Shown here one piece after another: positions 9,392 through 18,236 of a stretch of 40,361 nucleotides of DNA. Source of the stretch: Desulfobacteraceae bacterium (GTDB lineage Bacteria; Desulfobacterota; Desulfobacteria; Desulfobacterales; ETH-SRB1); contig JAUVHU010000014.1 of NCBI GenBank assembly GCA_030593145.1, positions 1 through 40,361 of the forward strand. The letters are read 5' to 3'. The stretch's first letter is position 1. Each line of letters starts with the position of its first letter. The notes under the pieces are model-generated. The model saw only the letters and a list, made by a program, of their open reading frames with translations, had not been told where the DNA came from and made no database searches. The translations under genes were made by a program, and so were the position numbers.

Positions 9392-10633
9392 TCACAGAGC
9401 TATAACCTTAACCTCTGTGCCTTTGTCCAGACCCTCGGTGTTTATCCCGATTTCTATCATGCCGTCGGCTTTGACCATTGTATTTATCAGGCCTGATTTG
9501 CCAAGAACAGGTTCAGCCCACAGGACTCCATCTTTTCTAATTAAGCGTATGCGGACAAAATCAACACGCCCCTGGGCGGATGATATGTTTCTGCTGAGAA
9601 ATGCAGTAAGTTTCGGCTTTTTTTCATGTTGCGGGGAAAGACCGCTTATCTGTTCAATAAATGGACGGACAACTATTGCAAATACTACCATGGCCGAGAC
9701 AACATGCCCAGGCAAACCCCAGAAAGCCTTGTTGCCGGTTTTGGCAAGGATTGTGGGTTTTCCTGGACTTATTGAAATCCCATGAGCAAGTATGTCGGAG
9801 TCATGCCCGGAGTCAGATAGGGACGACAGGACTTCTGTGGTAAAATCGCGCATTCCCACGGAACTTCCGCCTGAAATCAGTACCATGTCTGTTTGTGCGA
9901 GAGCCGTGGAGCTTTTTTCGAAAAGATCATCAAAATCATCCCGAACAATACCAAAGGAAACAGGAATGCCGCCGGCTTCTTTTACAAGACCTGACAGGGT
10001 ATAGGTGTTGATATCACGGATTTGACCCTGGCCGGGGATATCAGTTATCGGCACAACCTCATCTCCCGTTGATATGATTCCGATAACCGGTCGTTTGTAT
10101 ACTTTCACGAATTCTTTGCCTAAAGCGGCCAGGAGTCCGGTTTCCTGGGATCTGAGTTTTCTGCCCACAGAGAGTATGATCTCCCCTTTTTTAATATCTT
10201 CACCCACTTCAATAACATGCTGTCCCGGCGCTACACTGCGATATACCTCGATTGTGACGTCATCTATTGCCTCTGTGTGTTCAACCATAACGACACTGTC
10301 TGTGCCCTCAGGCAGCATGCCGCCTGTCGGGATACCGGCTGCTTCGCCTGCTTTAACTGTAAATGAGGGAACCGTTCCCATGTTGACTGCGCCCCTTATA
10401 TTAAGATATGCCGGGTTTCCTTCTGAAGCGCCAAAGGTGGATTGGGCGAGAACAGCGTAGCCGTCCATGGTGGATCGCATAAAATCAGGAAGGTTGATGT
10501 CGGAGACAATATCGACAGCGAGAATCCTTCCAGAGGTTCCATGCAAAGGGATCTCTTCGGTTTCAACGTATGGAAAGTCAGCGGCGTATTTTAGCACCTG
10601 TTTAAGATCGGTAACTTTAAAAAACTCTTTCAT
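9392..10633 (-). CDS. moeA: molybdopterin molybdenumtransferase MoeA
   Basis: A 413-residue MoeA without the extra binding domain. Motifs are STMDGYAV, GGSSVGMRDFT, ISPGKPTILAKTG and FWGLPGHVVSAMVVF, and the C-terminal domain IV is complete. It lies 93 bases upstream of the MoeA fusion in the same direction. Both share the unusual exact loop STFGASE, suggesting an old tandem duplication. Two MoeA proteins in one genome are often explained as molybdenum and tungsten specialists; nothing here says which is which. Confidence 0.93.
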   Translation of the reverse strand: MKEFFKVTDLKQVLKYAADFPYVETEEIPLHGTSGRILAVDIVSDINLPDFMRSTMDGYAVLAQSTFGASEGNPAYLNIRGAVNMGTVPSFTVKAGEAAGIPTGGMLPEGTDSVVMVEHTEAIDDVTIEVYRSVAPGQHVIEVGEDIKKGEIILSVGRKLRSQETGLLAALGKEFVKVYKRPVIGIISTGDEVVPITDIPGQGQIRDINTYTLSGLVKEAGGIPVSFGIVRDDFDDLFEKSSTALAQTDMVLISGGSSVGMRDFTTEVLSSLSDSGHDSDILAHGISISPGKPTILAKTGNKAFWGLPGHVVSAMVVFAIVVRPFIEQISGLSPQHEKKPKLTAFLSRNISSAQGRVDFVRIRLIRKDGVLWAEPVLGKSGLINTMVKADGMIEIGINTEGLDKGTEVKVIAL

Positions 10634-10658
10634 AATATTTTATCTCAGGGTAAGATTG

Positions 10659-10690
10659 TTGATGAATTCGACTTTTTACTAATTCATCGA
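10659..10690. repeat. fused terminal repeats of the A/B palindromic family
   Basis: TTGATGAATTCG runs directly into ACTTTTTACTAATTCATC. These are the outer ends of the larger elements with all internal sequence lost. It is a 32-bp palindrome just upstream of the moeA start. Confidence 0.6.
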
Positions 10691-10784
10691 TAATCATATA
10701 ACATTTTTGAGCGGGATGAAAACATAAAATTTTGTCTTGCTTTCATACTTTTTCGTTACGGAGATAATTCTCGGAGAGGCTCCT

Positions 10785-10961
10785 ATGGGAAAATGCATAA
10801 ATCATCCAGATAAGGAAACCGACTTTATATGCTTGAAGCATAATATCTATTTATGTGAGAAGTGTTTTACATGCCGAGATCCTGAAATGTACTGCAAGTT
10901 TCGTGAGTCGTGTCAGATCTGGCTTGCCTGGAAATATCCTGAAATGTGGAATAATGAGTGA
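10785..10961 (+). CDS. small B-box-like Cys/His zinc-binding protein
   Basis: A 58-residue protein if started at the ATG at 10785, which has GGAGAGG five bases upstream; a longer frame from 10737 adds a poor leader. Possible metal ligands are spaced Cys4-x2-His7-x8-Cys16-x2-His19-x4-Cys24-x2-Cys27-x2-Cys30, then Cys37 and Cys43. The first part resembles a B-box zinc finger and the later cysteines a second site. It is divergent from moeA. Function is unknown. The context suggests a link with molybdenum enzymes or radical SAM chemistry, but this is only proximity. Confidence 0.7.
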   Translation: MGKCINHPDKETDFICLKHNIYLCEKCFTCRDPEMYCKFRESCQIWLAWKYPEMWNNE

Positions 10962-10989
10962 AAATAAACTTTTTGCTAACTGTCCAAAT

Positions 10990-11154
10990 TTGATGAATTC
11001 GTAAAAAGTCACTAATTTAACTATAGATGGCTAAGTAAAAAGTTTCATATACAAGGCGTAGTGATTTTTCAGGATCGAAGGCATACATATAGTATGTTGA
11101 GAGTCTGAAAAATCACTGCAACGCGGTAGATGGGACTTTTTACGACGCCATCAA
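10990..11154. repeat. family B palindromic element, copy 1 (165 bp)
   Basis: The ends are TTGATGAATTCGTAAAAAGTC-like and inverted (CGTAAAAAGTC / GACTTTTTACG). The interior forms a long hairpin: GTAGTGATTTTTCAG pairs with CTGAAAAATCACTGC around a CATACATATAGTATG centre. A second copy lies at 29288-29446. The rest of the 350-bp gap before the methyltransferase (11155-11310) shows nothing recognisable. Confidence 0.9.
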
Positions 11155-11310
11155 TATTTTCTTCAAAAGATGTTTATACTTGATATAATTCCTGTTTTTT
11201 TATAAATTATTTTTATTGAGACTGACATCGAGATTGGGCAAAAGGGGGCGTTTTGCAAAGGTCTCAATGGACGCGGTAAATCATCTTGCATGCTTAAACT
11301 GGGTTAATAT

Positions 11311-12054
11311 ATGGGTTATGTTTTTGATTTTCATGATGCTGTAGCTTACGATAAATGGTTTCAAAAGCCGCATAACAGATTTGTTTCCGACCTTGAAACC
11401 CGCCTTATGATCGATATGCTCGAACCCGCGTGTGGTGACTCAATAATCGATATAGGCTGCGGAACTGGGGCAAGCCTGTTGCCGTTTGTTGAAAAAGGGC
11501 TTCAGGTTACAGGCCTTGATCCATCTCCATATATGCTGGATATTGCAGCCAGAAATTTAGGAAATCGAGCGGATCTCCATCGCGGGTTTGCCGAAGACCT
11601 TCCCTTTGATGATAATTCATTTAACTATGCCTGCCTTGTTACGACCCTGGAATTTTTGGAGGATCCTAAAAAAGCGCTTGAAGAGGTATGTAGAGTTACA
11701 AAAGACAGGATATTCCTCGGTGTATTAAACAAGTATGCGATAAAAGCAATTGAGCGGCGGGTCATGGGGATTTTTATCAAGTCTGTTTATAATCGCGCAA
11801 CCTTTTTCAGTATCTGGAAATTAAAACAGATTGTCAGGGATATTTTAGGGGATGTTCCCATATCATGGAGGACAGTATCCCACTTTCCCTTGATATTTGG
11901 GAATGTAAGCTACAGCATAGAACGATCCAGGCTTATTCAAAGATGCCCGTTTGGGGCGTTTACGGGCATGGTGGTTACACTTGTTCCCCGTTTTAGAACC
12001 AGACCCCTTCCGATTGATTTACGCGCCAAGCGTTCGCCCAAGGCGGTTGCTTGA
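11311..12054 (+). CDS. class I SAM-dependent methyltransferase
   Basis: A 247-residue protein with methyltransferase motif I IIDIGCGTGAS at residues 45-55, an acidic residue ending strand 2 (VTGLDPSPYML), a motif near AEDLPFDDNSFNYAC and a motif III-like VCRVTKDRIFLGVLN. It belongs to the type 11 group. The substrate is not evident. It lies upstream of AmrS and the UbiA-UbiX-UbiD trio, and menaquinone needs a final C-methylation, so it is a weak candidate for that step, but it lacks clear UbiE/MenG signatures. The ribosome site is poor. A GGGATCAGGGGTCGGGG repeat begins a few bases after the stop. Confidence 0.82.
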   Translation: MGYVFDFHDAVAYDKWFQKPHNRFVSDLETRLMIDMLEPACGDSIIDIGCGTGASLLPFVEKGLQVTGLDPSPYMLDIAARNLGNRADLHRGFAEDLPFDDNSFNYACLVTTLEFLEDPKKALEEVCRVTKDRIFLGVLNKYAIKAIERRVMGIFIKSVYNRATFFSIWKLKQIVRDILGDVPISWRTVSHFPLIFGNVSYSIERSRLIQRCPFGAFTGMVVTLVPRFRTRPLPIDLRAKRSPKAVA

Positions 12055-12120
12055 AGAAAAGTCAGGGATCAGGGGTCGGGGGTCGGGAACCGTGAACTTT
12101 AATAAACGAGGTTTGTAATT

Positions 12121-13137
12121 ATGGAAGCCTATCTTTATGAATCGTTAAAGGAGAATAAAGTAAAGTGCAATCTTTGCAGCCATCGTTGTGTCATTAAAGA
12201 TGGTAAACGCGGGAAATGCGGCGTACGGGAAAACCGGGCAGGTATGCTTGAAACCCTTGTATATGAAAGGCTTATTGCCAGGCATATCGATCCTATTGAA
12301 AAAAAACCGCTGTTTCATTTCATGCCGGGGACTCTTTCTTACTCTATAGCCACGGTTGGCTGCAACTTTAAATGCATGTTCTGCCAGAATGCGGATATTG
12401 CCCAGATGCCTTCCGATCATAAAGGGATGATAATGGGCGACTTCTGCAAACCGGAAGAAATTGTGCAGGCGGCAGAAGAGGGGGATTGCAAAAGCATAGC
12501 TTATACATACACCGAACCCACCGTTTATTTTGAGCTTGCTTTTGATACTGCAAAACTTGCTCATGAAAAGGGAATTAAAAACGTGTTTGTAACAAACGGT
12601 TATATGACCTCAGAAGCTCTGCAAATGATCAGCCCGTTTCTTGATGCGGCAAATGTTGATTTAAAGGCATTCACGAATAGTTTTTACAAGGAATATTGCG
12701 GCAGCAGGATTGAGCCTGTAAAAGAGACATTAAAGCTTATGAAGTCACTTGGAATTTTTGTGGAGGTTACCACCCTGATTATTCCCGGGTTGAATGATGC
12801 CGGCAAAGAGCTTAAAGATCTGGCATTATTTATCGCAGATTCTCTGGGTACCGATACACCATGGCATATAAGCCGGTTTCATCCGACATACAAGCTTACA
12901 GACCGGCCTTCCACGCCGGTTGAGACTCTTGCAAGAGCACGTGAGACAGGAATAAAGGCCGGTTTGAAATATGTTTATACTGGAAATGTGCCTGGTGACA
13001 GCGGAGAGAAGACCTATTGTTATGGTTGCGGTAGAATCCTGATTGACAGGTGGGGTTTTTCTATAAACGAAAACTTTTTGCAGCATGGACGATGTCCGGA
13101 ATGCGGCGCTGTGATTGATGGTGTGTGGATTGATTGA
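12121..13137 (+). CDS. amrS: AmmeMemoRadiSam system radical SAM enzyme AmrS
   Basis: A 338-residue radical SAM protein. The cluster motif CxxxCxxC is Cys81, Cys85 and Cys88 (VGCNFKCMFCQN). An N-terminal Cys set (Cys16, 19, 23, 33) precedes it, and a C-terminal CYGCGR and CPECGA pair probably binds zinc. ERLIARHIDPIEKKPLFHF and HISRFHPTYKLTDRP are typical of AmrS. The enzyme is related to pyruvate formate-lyase activase; its reaction is not established. The usual partners, the AmmeMemoRadiSam A and B proteins, are not in this window. ATG start with ACGAGG upstream. Confidence 0.88.
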   Translation: MEAYLYESLKENKVKCNLCSHRCVIKDGKRGKCGVRENRAGMLETLVYERLIARHIDPIEKKPLFHFMPGTLSYSIATVGCNFKCMFCQNADIAQMPSDHKGMIMGDFCKPEEIVQAAEEGDCKSIAYTYTEPTVYFELAFDTAKLAHEKGIKNVFVTNGYMTSEALQMISPFLDAANVDLKAFTNSFYKEYCGSRIEPVKETLKLMKSLGIFVEVTTLIIPGLNDAGKELKDLALFIADSLGTDTPWHISRFHPTYKLTDRPSTPVETLARARETGIKAGLKYVYTGNVPGDSGEKTYCYGCGRILIDRWGFSINENFLQHGRCPECGAVIDGVWID

Positions 13138-13160
13138 ACATTTTTTAAAGATCTCAAAGA

Positions 13161-13213
13161 TGATGGCATCGTAAAAAATCCATTTTGTGAACGACTTTTT
13201 ACGAGATCATCAA
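13161..13213. repeat. internally deleted family A element
   Basis: A 53-bp unit with ends TGATGGCATCGTAAAAAATC and GACTTTTTACGAGATCATCAA. The inner TTTTGTGAACG matches the inner right arm of the 193-bp elements, but the centre is missing. It lies a few bases before the UbiA-type gene and may affect its leader. Confidence 0.7.
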
Positions 13214-13223
13214 AGATAAAATC

Positions 13224-14117
13224 ATGGAAAATATGATGTTTAATAAAGGTTTCTTTGGGCAGATTTTTACATATGGCAGGATGATCAAATTCAGCCACAG
13301 CGTATTTGCTCTTCCTTTTGCCCTTTCAGCGGTGGTGCTTGCCATGCGATATCATCAGGTGAATATAACGGATATCTTATGGATTCTTGTGGCTGTGATC
13401 GGGGCGCGTTCATCTGCCATGGGTTTTAACAGGATTGTTGATGCAACAATTGATTCAAAGAACAACCGCACATCAAAACGGGCAATTCCTTCCGGAAAGC
13501 TTTCATTAACTTCTGCAAAGATGTTTGTAATTGTCTTTTCCTGTATTTTTATATTTGCCGCGGCAATGCTTGGCAGTTTATGCTTTTATCTTTCCTTTCC
13601 CGTTCTTGTCCTGCTCTTTTTCTATTCCTATACAAAGAGGTTTACATGTTTTTCCCACATCTACCTCGGATTCGTAATATCTCTTGCGCCTCTTGGAGCA
13701 TGGATAGCGCTGACCAACATCTTTTTCTGGCCGGTCATGCTTCTTTCGTTTGGCCTTATGACCTATATATCCGGATTCGATATTCTTTATGCATGCCAGG
13801 ATATTGATTTTGATAAAAAAGAAGGGCTTTATTCCATACCCGCGCGGTTTGGCGTTAAAAGGGCGCTTTTAATCTCTTCAATTTTACATGTTTTATCTTT
13901 TATGTTTTTCTTTTCCATCTATATTGCCTTTGATATGAACTTGATATACTTAGGCGCAGTGGTAATAATCGGGATCTTGTTCATTGTTGAACACAGGCTG
14001 GTTAAGCCTTTTGATTTAAGCAGGCTGAATGTTGCCTTTTTTCATGTTAACAGTATAATTTCCATAACTTTATTTGCCGGTATACTGGCAGATGAGCTGG
14101 TCAGGCGGTGGATGTGA
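13224..14117 (+). CDS. mqnP: UbiA-family prenyltransferase (MqnP-like)
   Basis: A 297-residue membrane protein with about eight hydrophobic spans. It has the two Asp-rich motifs of aromatic prenyltransferases: N69-x3-D73-x3-D77 (NRIVDATID) and DILYACQDIDFDKKEG further on. In organisms with the futalosine route this homologue attaches the polyprenyl tail to dihydroxynaphthoate. The presence of mqnE in the window and the adjacent UbiX and UbiD genes support that role over ubiquinone synthesis, which an obligate anaerobe would not need. Its end overlaps ubiX by four bases. Start by ATG; other Met codons at residues 4 and 5 are possible. Confidence 0.87.
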   Translation: MENMMFNKGFFGQIFTYGRMIKFSHSVFALPFALSAVVLAMRYHQVNITDILWILVAVIGARSSAMGFNRIVDATIDSKNNRTSKRAIPSGKLSLTSAKMFVIVFSCIFIFAAAMLGSLCFYLSFPVLVLLFFYSYTKRFTCFSHIYLGFVISLAPLGAWIALTNIFFWPVMLLSFGLMTYISGFDILYACQDIDFDKKEGLYSIPARFGVKRALLISSILHVLSFMFFFSIYIAFDMNLIYLGAVVIIGILFIVEHRLVKPFDLSRLNVAFFHVNSIISITLFAGILADELVRRWM

Positions 14118-14713
14118 GCAAAAAAATTGTGGTGGCGGTATGCGGAGCTTCAGGATCTATATACGGAATAAGGCTTTTAAAGGCGCTTTTAAGCAGGCCT
14201 GTAGAAATACATCTTATTATTTCAAAGGCAGGCATGAAGGTGCTTGAACATGAAACCGCTTACAAGGGAGAACCATTTTCATCATTTTTAAAAGACCAGG
14301 GAATTGTTTTTCATGAAAATTCCGGTTTAAATATATATGATCAAGATGATTTTTTTGCTCCCCCTGCAAGCGGATCATTCAGGAATGACGGCATGGTTAT
14401 CGCCCCGTGCTCGATGAAGACCCTTGGAGCAATTGCGTCCGGGATAGCGGACAATCTCATACACAGAGCCGCGGATGTGAGTATTAAAGAAAGACGTCCG
14501 CTGATATTGCTTCCCAGAGAAACTCCCTTAAGCATTATACATTTAAAGAATATGCATAGTGCGGCAATGGCAGGAGCTACAATAATGCCTCCTTCCCCTT
14601 CCTTCTATTTTAATCCAAAAACAATTTCCGATCTTGTCGATACAGTAATCGCCAGAGTTCTCGACCATCTGAATATTGAGCATGATCTTTCTAAAGAGTG
14701 GGGGGTAAGCTAA
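14114..14713 (+). CDS. ubiX: flavin prenyltransferase UbiX
   Basis: A homologue of UbiX/Pad1, which prenylates FMN to make the cofactor needed by UbiD decarboxylases. Motifs are VAVCGASGSIYG at the N-terminus, APCSMKTLGAIASGIADNLIHRA, LLPRETPLS and MPPSPSFY. The GTG at 14114 gives a GTGA overlap with the UbiA stop and has AGGCGG five bases upstream. A GTG at 14108 is the alternative. It is coupled to the prenyltransferase and followed by the UbiD gene, so it likely supplies the cofactor to that enzyme (MqnM role). Confidence 0.92.
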   Translation: MSKKIVVAVCGASGSIYGIRLLKALLSRPVEIHLIISKAGMKVLEHETAYKGEPFSSFLKDQGIVFHENSGLNIYDQDDFFAPPASGSFRNDGMVIAPCSMKTLGAIASGIADNLIHRAADVSIKERRPLILLPRETPLSIIHLKNMHSAAMAGATIMPPSPSFYFNPKTISDLVDTVIARVLDHLNIEHDLSKEWGVS

Positions 14714-14715
14714 GC

Positions 14716-14912
14716 CGGAGGTCAGAGGTCGGAGGTCAGAAGTCAGAAGGAGAGAAGAGAAAAAAGATGAACGTCCAACATCGAACATCGAACATCCAAT
14801 GTCGAATGAAAAACAAAAGAAACGAAGGCTGAAATCAGAGGCCAGAAAAACGAGCAACGAGTAGCGAGTAACCTGCAACGAGCGATGAAATAATGAATGA
14901 TCTTAAAAGGAA
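14716..14912. repeat. word arrays between ubiX and ubiD
   Basis: This gap of about 205 bases holds GGAGGTCAGAGGTCGG words (14716-14750), then ATCGAACATCGAACATCC words (14764-14812), then AACGAGTAGCGAGTAACC words. No gene is visible. The ubiD ribosome site AAAAGGAAG follows directly. Confidence 0.75.
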
Positions 14913-14918
14913 GCAGCA

Positions 14919-16706
14919 TTGTATAAAAACTTAAAAGATTTTTTAGATACTCTTGATAAGGCAGGAGAACTCAAACATATACACGATCAGGTTTCTCCGC
15001 ACATTGAGATCAGCAAATTTACGGACAGAGAGTCAAAAAGCCCGGGTGGTGGTAAAGCGCTCTTTTTTGAAAATGTAGAGGGTTCTTCGTTCCCTGTTGC
15101 CACAAACATATTCGGGAGTTCCCGTAGAATCTGTATGGCCCTCGGGGTGGATCATCTTGACCAGTTAGGAGAAAGAATAAAGGAATATATTGATCTCAAC
15201 CCTCCAAAGAGTTTAATGGGAGCCCTGCAAATGCTGCCGATGGCTTTCGACCTTGCAAAATTCTTTCCCCGTTCATTCAGGGCATCAACCCCGCCATGCC
15301 AGGAGGTTGTATATAAAGATGATGACATCGATCTTTCAAAACTCCCTGTTCTTCACTGCTGGCCTGAAGATGCAGGTCGGTTTATCACCCTTCCCCTTGT
15401 ATTTACAAAGAGTCTTGAAACCGGAAAACGCAATGTTGGAATGTACAGAATGCAGATCTTTGATAAAAACTCAACAGGGATGCACTGGCATATTCATAAA
15501 GATGGTTCTCATTACTACAATGAATATTCTGCTGTCGGCAAAAGTATGCCGGTTGCTGTTGCTATAGGAGCTGATCCTGCCACCATATATGCCGCTACCG
15601 CTCCGATGCCGAGAGGTGTGGATGAAATGCTTCTTGCGGGTTTTATACGGAAAAAACCGGTAATGATGGCAAAATGTCTTACTGTGGACATGGAAGTTCC
15701 TGCTGAAGCCGAATTTGTTCTTGAAGGGTATGTTGATCCCGGCGAACTTCGCAGAGAAGGTCCCTTTGGAGATCACACAGGATATTACTCACTTGCTGAC
15801 GACTACCCTGTATTTCATGTTACCGCTATTACTCATAGAAAAAATCCGATTTACAATGCTACACTTGTCGGACGCCCCCCCATGGAAGACTGTTATATGG
15901 CCAAGGCTACAGAGCGCCTTTTTCTTCCCTTGCTTCAGACTGTGATGCCCGAAATATGTGATTACTGGTTTCCATGGGAAGGCGTATTCCATAATATTGT
16001 GGTTGTGTCTATTGACAAAGAATATTCCGGGCATGCGCAAAAAGTAATAAGCGGACTGTGGGGGCAGGGCCAGATGAGCTTTTGCAAGGCAATAATGATT
16101 GTTGATAAAAATATCAGCCCGCAGAATCCTGAAAGAATAATAAAAGAGCTTTTGTCAAGGCTCGACATAACCTCCGATATTACCATTGCCAAGGGTGTTC
16201 TCGACGTGCTTGATCACTCATCGCCTTTTGTCAATTATGGGAACAAGATAGGAATTGACCTTACAGCAAGATTTAAAGGAGAACCTCCAAGAAGTAATAG
16301 ACGTTTTTTGTCAAAACCTCCTTCTGAAACCAGCCTGTTTGATATAATCAAAAACAGTGTGCCGGGATCTGTAGAATGCAGGCACCTGTTTAACAAGCTT
16401 CAGGAAGGCAAAGAGATTTCAAACAGGATTCTAACTGTTTCTGTGGAAAAGACTATTGATAGAGGGGGAAAGGATTTTGCCTCAATTTTATTAGGCCTGA
16501 ATCAACTTGATATGTTTAATATTTTTGTTCTGTTTGATAAAGAGATCGATCTTAATGACCGTTCTCTCATGCTGTGGAAGCTGTTTAACAACGTTGATCC
16601 GGGCTGTGATATGATATTTCATAATAACCGACTAGTTATTGACGCCTGTAAAAAAGGAGTTATGGACGGCCATGACAGGGAGTGGCCTGATGAGCTCGCT
16701 TTTTAA
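14919..16706 (+). CDS. ubiD: UbiD-family decarboxylase (MqnL-like)
   Basis: A 595-residue prenylated-FMN-dependent decarboxylase. The core is clear: GMYRMQIFDKNSTGMHWHIH (cofactor-binding region), and EFVLEGYVDPGELRREGPFGDHTGYY, which holds the Glu-Arg-Glu catalytic set. It is longer than classical UbiD (about 490), with a C-terminal extension, as seen in menaquinone-type homologues. It follows UbiA and UbiX and likely removes the carboxylate after prenylation. The start is TTG at 14919, supported by AAAAGGAAG six bases upstream. Its stop overlaps the stop of the convergent PilZ gene around a TTAA. Confidence 0.88.
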   Translation: MYKNLKDFLDTLDKAGELKHIHDQVSPHIEISKFTDRESKSPGGGKALFFENVEGSSFPVATNIFGSSRRICMALGVDHLDQLGERIKEYIDLNPPKSLMGALQMLPMAFDLAKFFPRSFRASTPPCQEVVYKDDDIDLSKLPVLHCWPEDAGRFITLPLVFTKSLETGKRNVGMYRMQIFDKNSTGMHWHIHKDGSHYYNEYSAVGKSMPVAVAIGADPATIYAATAPMPRGVDEMLLAGFIRKKPVMMAKCLTVDMEVPAEAEFVLEGYVDPGELRREGPFGDHTGYYSLADDYPVFHVTAITHRKNPIYNATLVGRPPMEDCYMAKATERLFLPLLQTVMPEICDYWFPWEGVFHNIVVVSIDKEYSGHAQKVISGLWGQGQMSFCKAIMIVDKNISPQNPERIIKELLSRLDITSDITIAKGVLDVLDHSSPFVNYGNKIGIDLTARFKGEPPRSNRRFLSKPPSETSLFDIIKNSVPGSVECRHLFNKLQEGKEISNRILTVSVEKTIDRGGKDFASILLGLNQLDMFNIFVLFDKEIDLNDRSLMLWKLFNNVDPGCDMIFHNNRLVIDACKKGVMDGHDREWPDELAF

Positions 16707-17059
16707 GTAGTCTTATTGCTTAGCTTCAAATGGGTTGAGATTATATCGTTGAAGAAATCACGGTTATTTTTAGATATTTCAACAAAGCAAATGCCCATGC
16801 CAACGGTAGTATTCTTCTCATCAACACCATAAAGATTTGACCAGATTGCCTTGCCGGTGATATTTATAATAGGATGATCAGGGGGCTGAATGAGTATGCG
16901 ATAATCCTGATCAATATGCAGCGGTGTTTCGCAACAGATGGAGAAACCGTCAATACTAATGTTAATGGTTTCTCCTGTGAATTTCTCGTCACCAATAAAC
17001 ACAGTTACAGGCCATCTGACTTCATATCTGGGATGTTTGCGCCTTTCGTTATCCGGCAT
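16703..17059 (-). CDS. PilZ-domain protein
   Basis: A single-domain PilZ protein of 118 residues. The c-di-GMP-binding signature is present: the RRKHPRYEV segment (RxxxR) and NISIDGFSI (N/DxSxxG), followed by the beta-barrel with TGKAIWSN. It probably senses c-di-GMP, but no partner is indicated. The ATG at 17059 has GGAGG five bases upstream and is preferred over the Met four residues earlier. Convergent with ubiD, overlapping by four bases. The exopolysaccharide genes 20 kb away make c-di-GMP control plausible. Confidence 0.9.
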   Translation of the reverse strand: MPDNERRKHPRYEVRWPVTVFIGDEKFTGETINISIDGFSICCETPLHIDQDYRILIQPPDHPIINITGKAIWSNLYGVDEKNTTVGMGICFVEISKNNRDFFNDIISTHLKLSNKTT

Positions 17060-17166
17060 TAATACCTCCATTATTCACTTTAAAAGCCTGCTACTATTTA
17101 ATAACAAATCAAATCAATTCAGTGAGTTTTCGTTTAATCAGTATTTATTAAAAATTTAATGGAAAG

Positions 17167-18099
17167 TCAAACAGATGATGACAAAAACGGCTTGTCGAGC
17201 CGCAAAATACCTTCTTCTTTTGCTGCCAGCAGCGCTGATTTATATTCTTCAGGCAAAAGATAATTAGAGAGTTCCTTTATTTCATAGGCCCTGCCGCAAG
17301 GCCTGTACTGTGGCATAATGTTTACATAGCTGTTTGAGGATACTTTTTGGGCGATAAATTTCATTATATCGCGTGTTCCGGCAAGTCCGTGAGGCAGGAC
17401 AAGATGTCTTATCAAAAGGCCGCGCCTTGCCAGGCCTGATTTATCAATGACAAGATCACCAACCTGGCGATGCATCTCAAGTATGGCATTGCGCGCTATT
17501 TCCGGATAATCTTGAGCTTCACAGGTGAGTTCGGCGACTTTTGGATCCCAGAATTTAAAATCAGGCATATATATGTCAAAAATATCTTCAAGAAGCTCCA
17601 GGGTTTCAACACGATCATAACCGCCTGTGTTGTAAACCAGGGGAACGCGTAATCCATTTTCGATTGCTGTTTCAAGAGCGGAAAGGATCTGCGGCACAAC
17701 ATGTGATGGAGTAACAAAGTTTATATTATGGCACCCGGAATTTTGCAAAAAGAGCATTATGCCGGCAAGCTGTTCGCAAGTTATTTCTTCTCCGTGTCCT
17801 TCGTGGCTGATATCATAATTCTGGCAAAAGTTGCAGAGAAGATTGCAGTGTGTGAAAAAGATGGTGCCCGAGCCATTATTTCCAACCAGTGGAGATTCTT
17901 CGCCAAAGTGAGGATTATAACTGGAAACATACGCCTTTTCACCTGTTTTGCAAAGACCGGTCTGGCCTGAAAGGCGATTAACCCCGCACCTCCTTGGGCA
18001 AAGATCGCATGCCTTTAATATATCCCAGGCTTTTTCTATCCTTTTCTTAAATAACCCTTCCTTATATGTTTTAATATAGCAGGGTTCAAAGGATTGCAT
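17167..18099 (-). CDS. PflA-like radical SAM protein (COG1313 type)
   Basis: A 310-residue radical SAM enzyme with the cluster motif Cys85-x3-Cys89-x2-Cys92 (FFTHCNLLCNFCQNYD) and an N-terminal Cys group (Cys31, 34, 38, 50) like that of AmrS. Conserved stretches are PLVGNNGSGTIFF, NINFVTPSHVVPQI, YNTGGYDRVETL, YMPDFKFWD and LVLPHGLAGT. It is related to pyruvate formate-lyase activases, but no glycyl radical enzyme is nearby. Substrate unknown. It has two flanking intergenic stretches rather than an operon partner. Confidence 0.85.
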   Translation of the reverse strand: MQSFEPCYIKTYKEGLFKKRIEKAWDILKACDLCPRRCGVNRLSGQTGLCKTGEKAYVSSYNPHFGEESPLVGNNGSGTIFFTHCNLLCNFCQNYDISHEGHGEEITCEQLAGIMLFLQNSGCHNINFVTPSHVVPQILSALETAIENGLRVPLVYNTGGYDRVETLELLEDIFDIYMPDFKFWDPKVAELTCEAQDYPEIARNAILEMHRQVGDLVIDKSGLARRGLLIRHLVLPHGLAGTRDIMKFIAQKVSSNSYVNIMPQYRPCGRAYEIKELSNYLLPEEYKSALLAAKEEGILRLDKPFLSSSV

Positions 18100-18124
18100 G
18101 GTTTATATTTCCTGCTCGACCACT

Positions 18125-18236
18125 TTGGATTGTTGATTGTTGATTGTCGATTGAAAAAACAAGGCACTTCGGTTCTTCAGCATAAACTCAGCGATTCCAT
18201 CAATCATAAATCAACAATCATAAATCAACAATCCTT
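18125..18236. repeat. family E inverted-repeat element, copy 1
   Basis: The arms are GGATTGTTGATTGTTGATTG and its inverse CAATCATAAATCAACAATCC. The centre reads CACTTCGGTTCTTCAGC then ATAAACTCAGCGATTCC. A second copy in reverse orientation is at 31826-31920. The right end provides the last two codons and stop of nadE. Confidence 0.8.
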
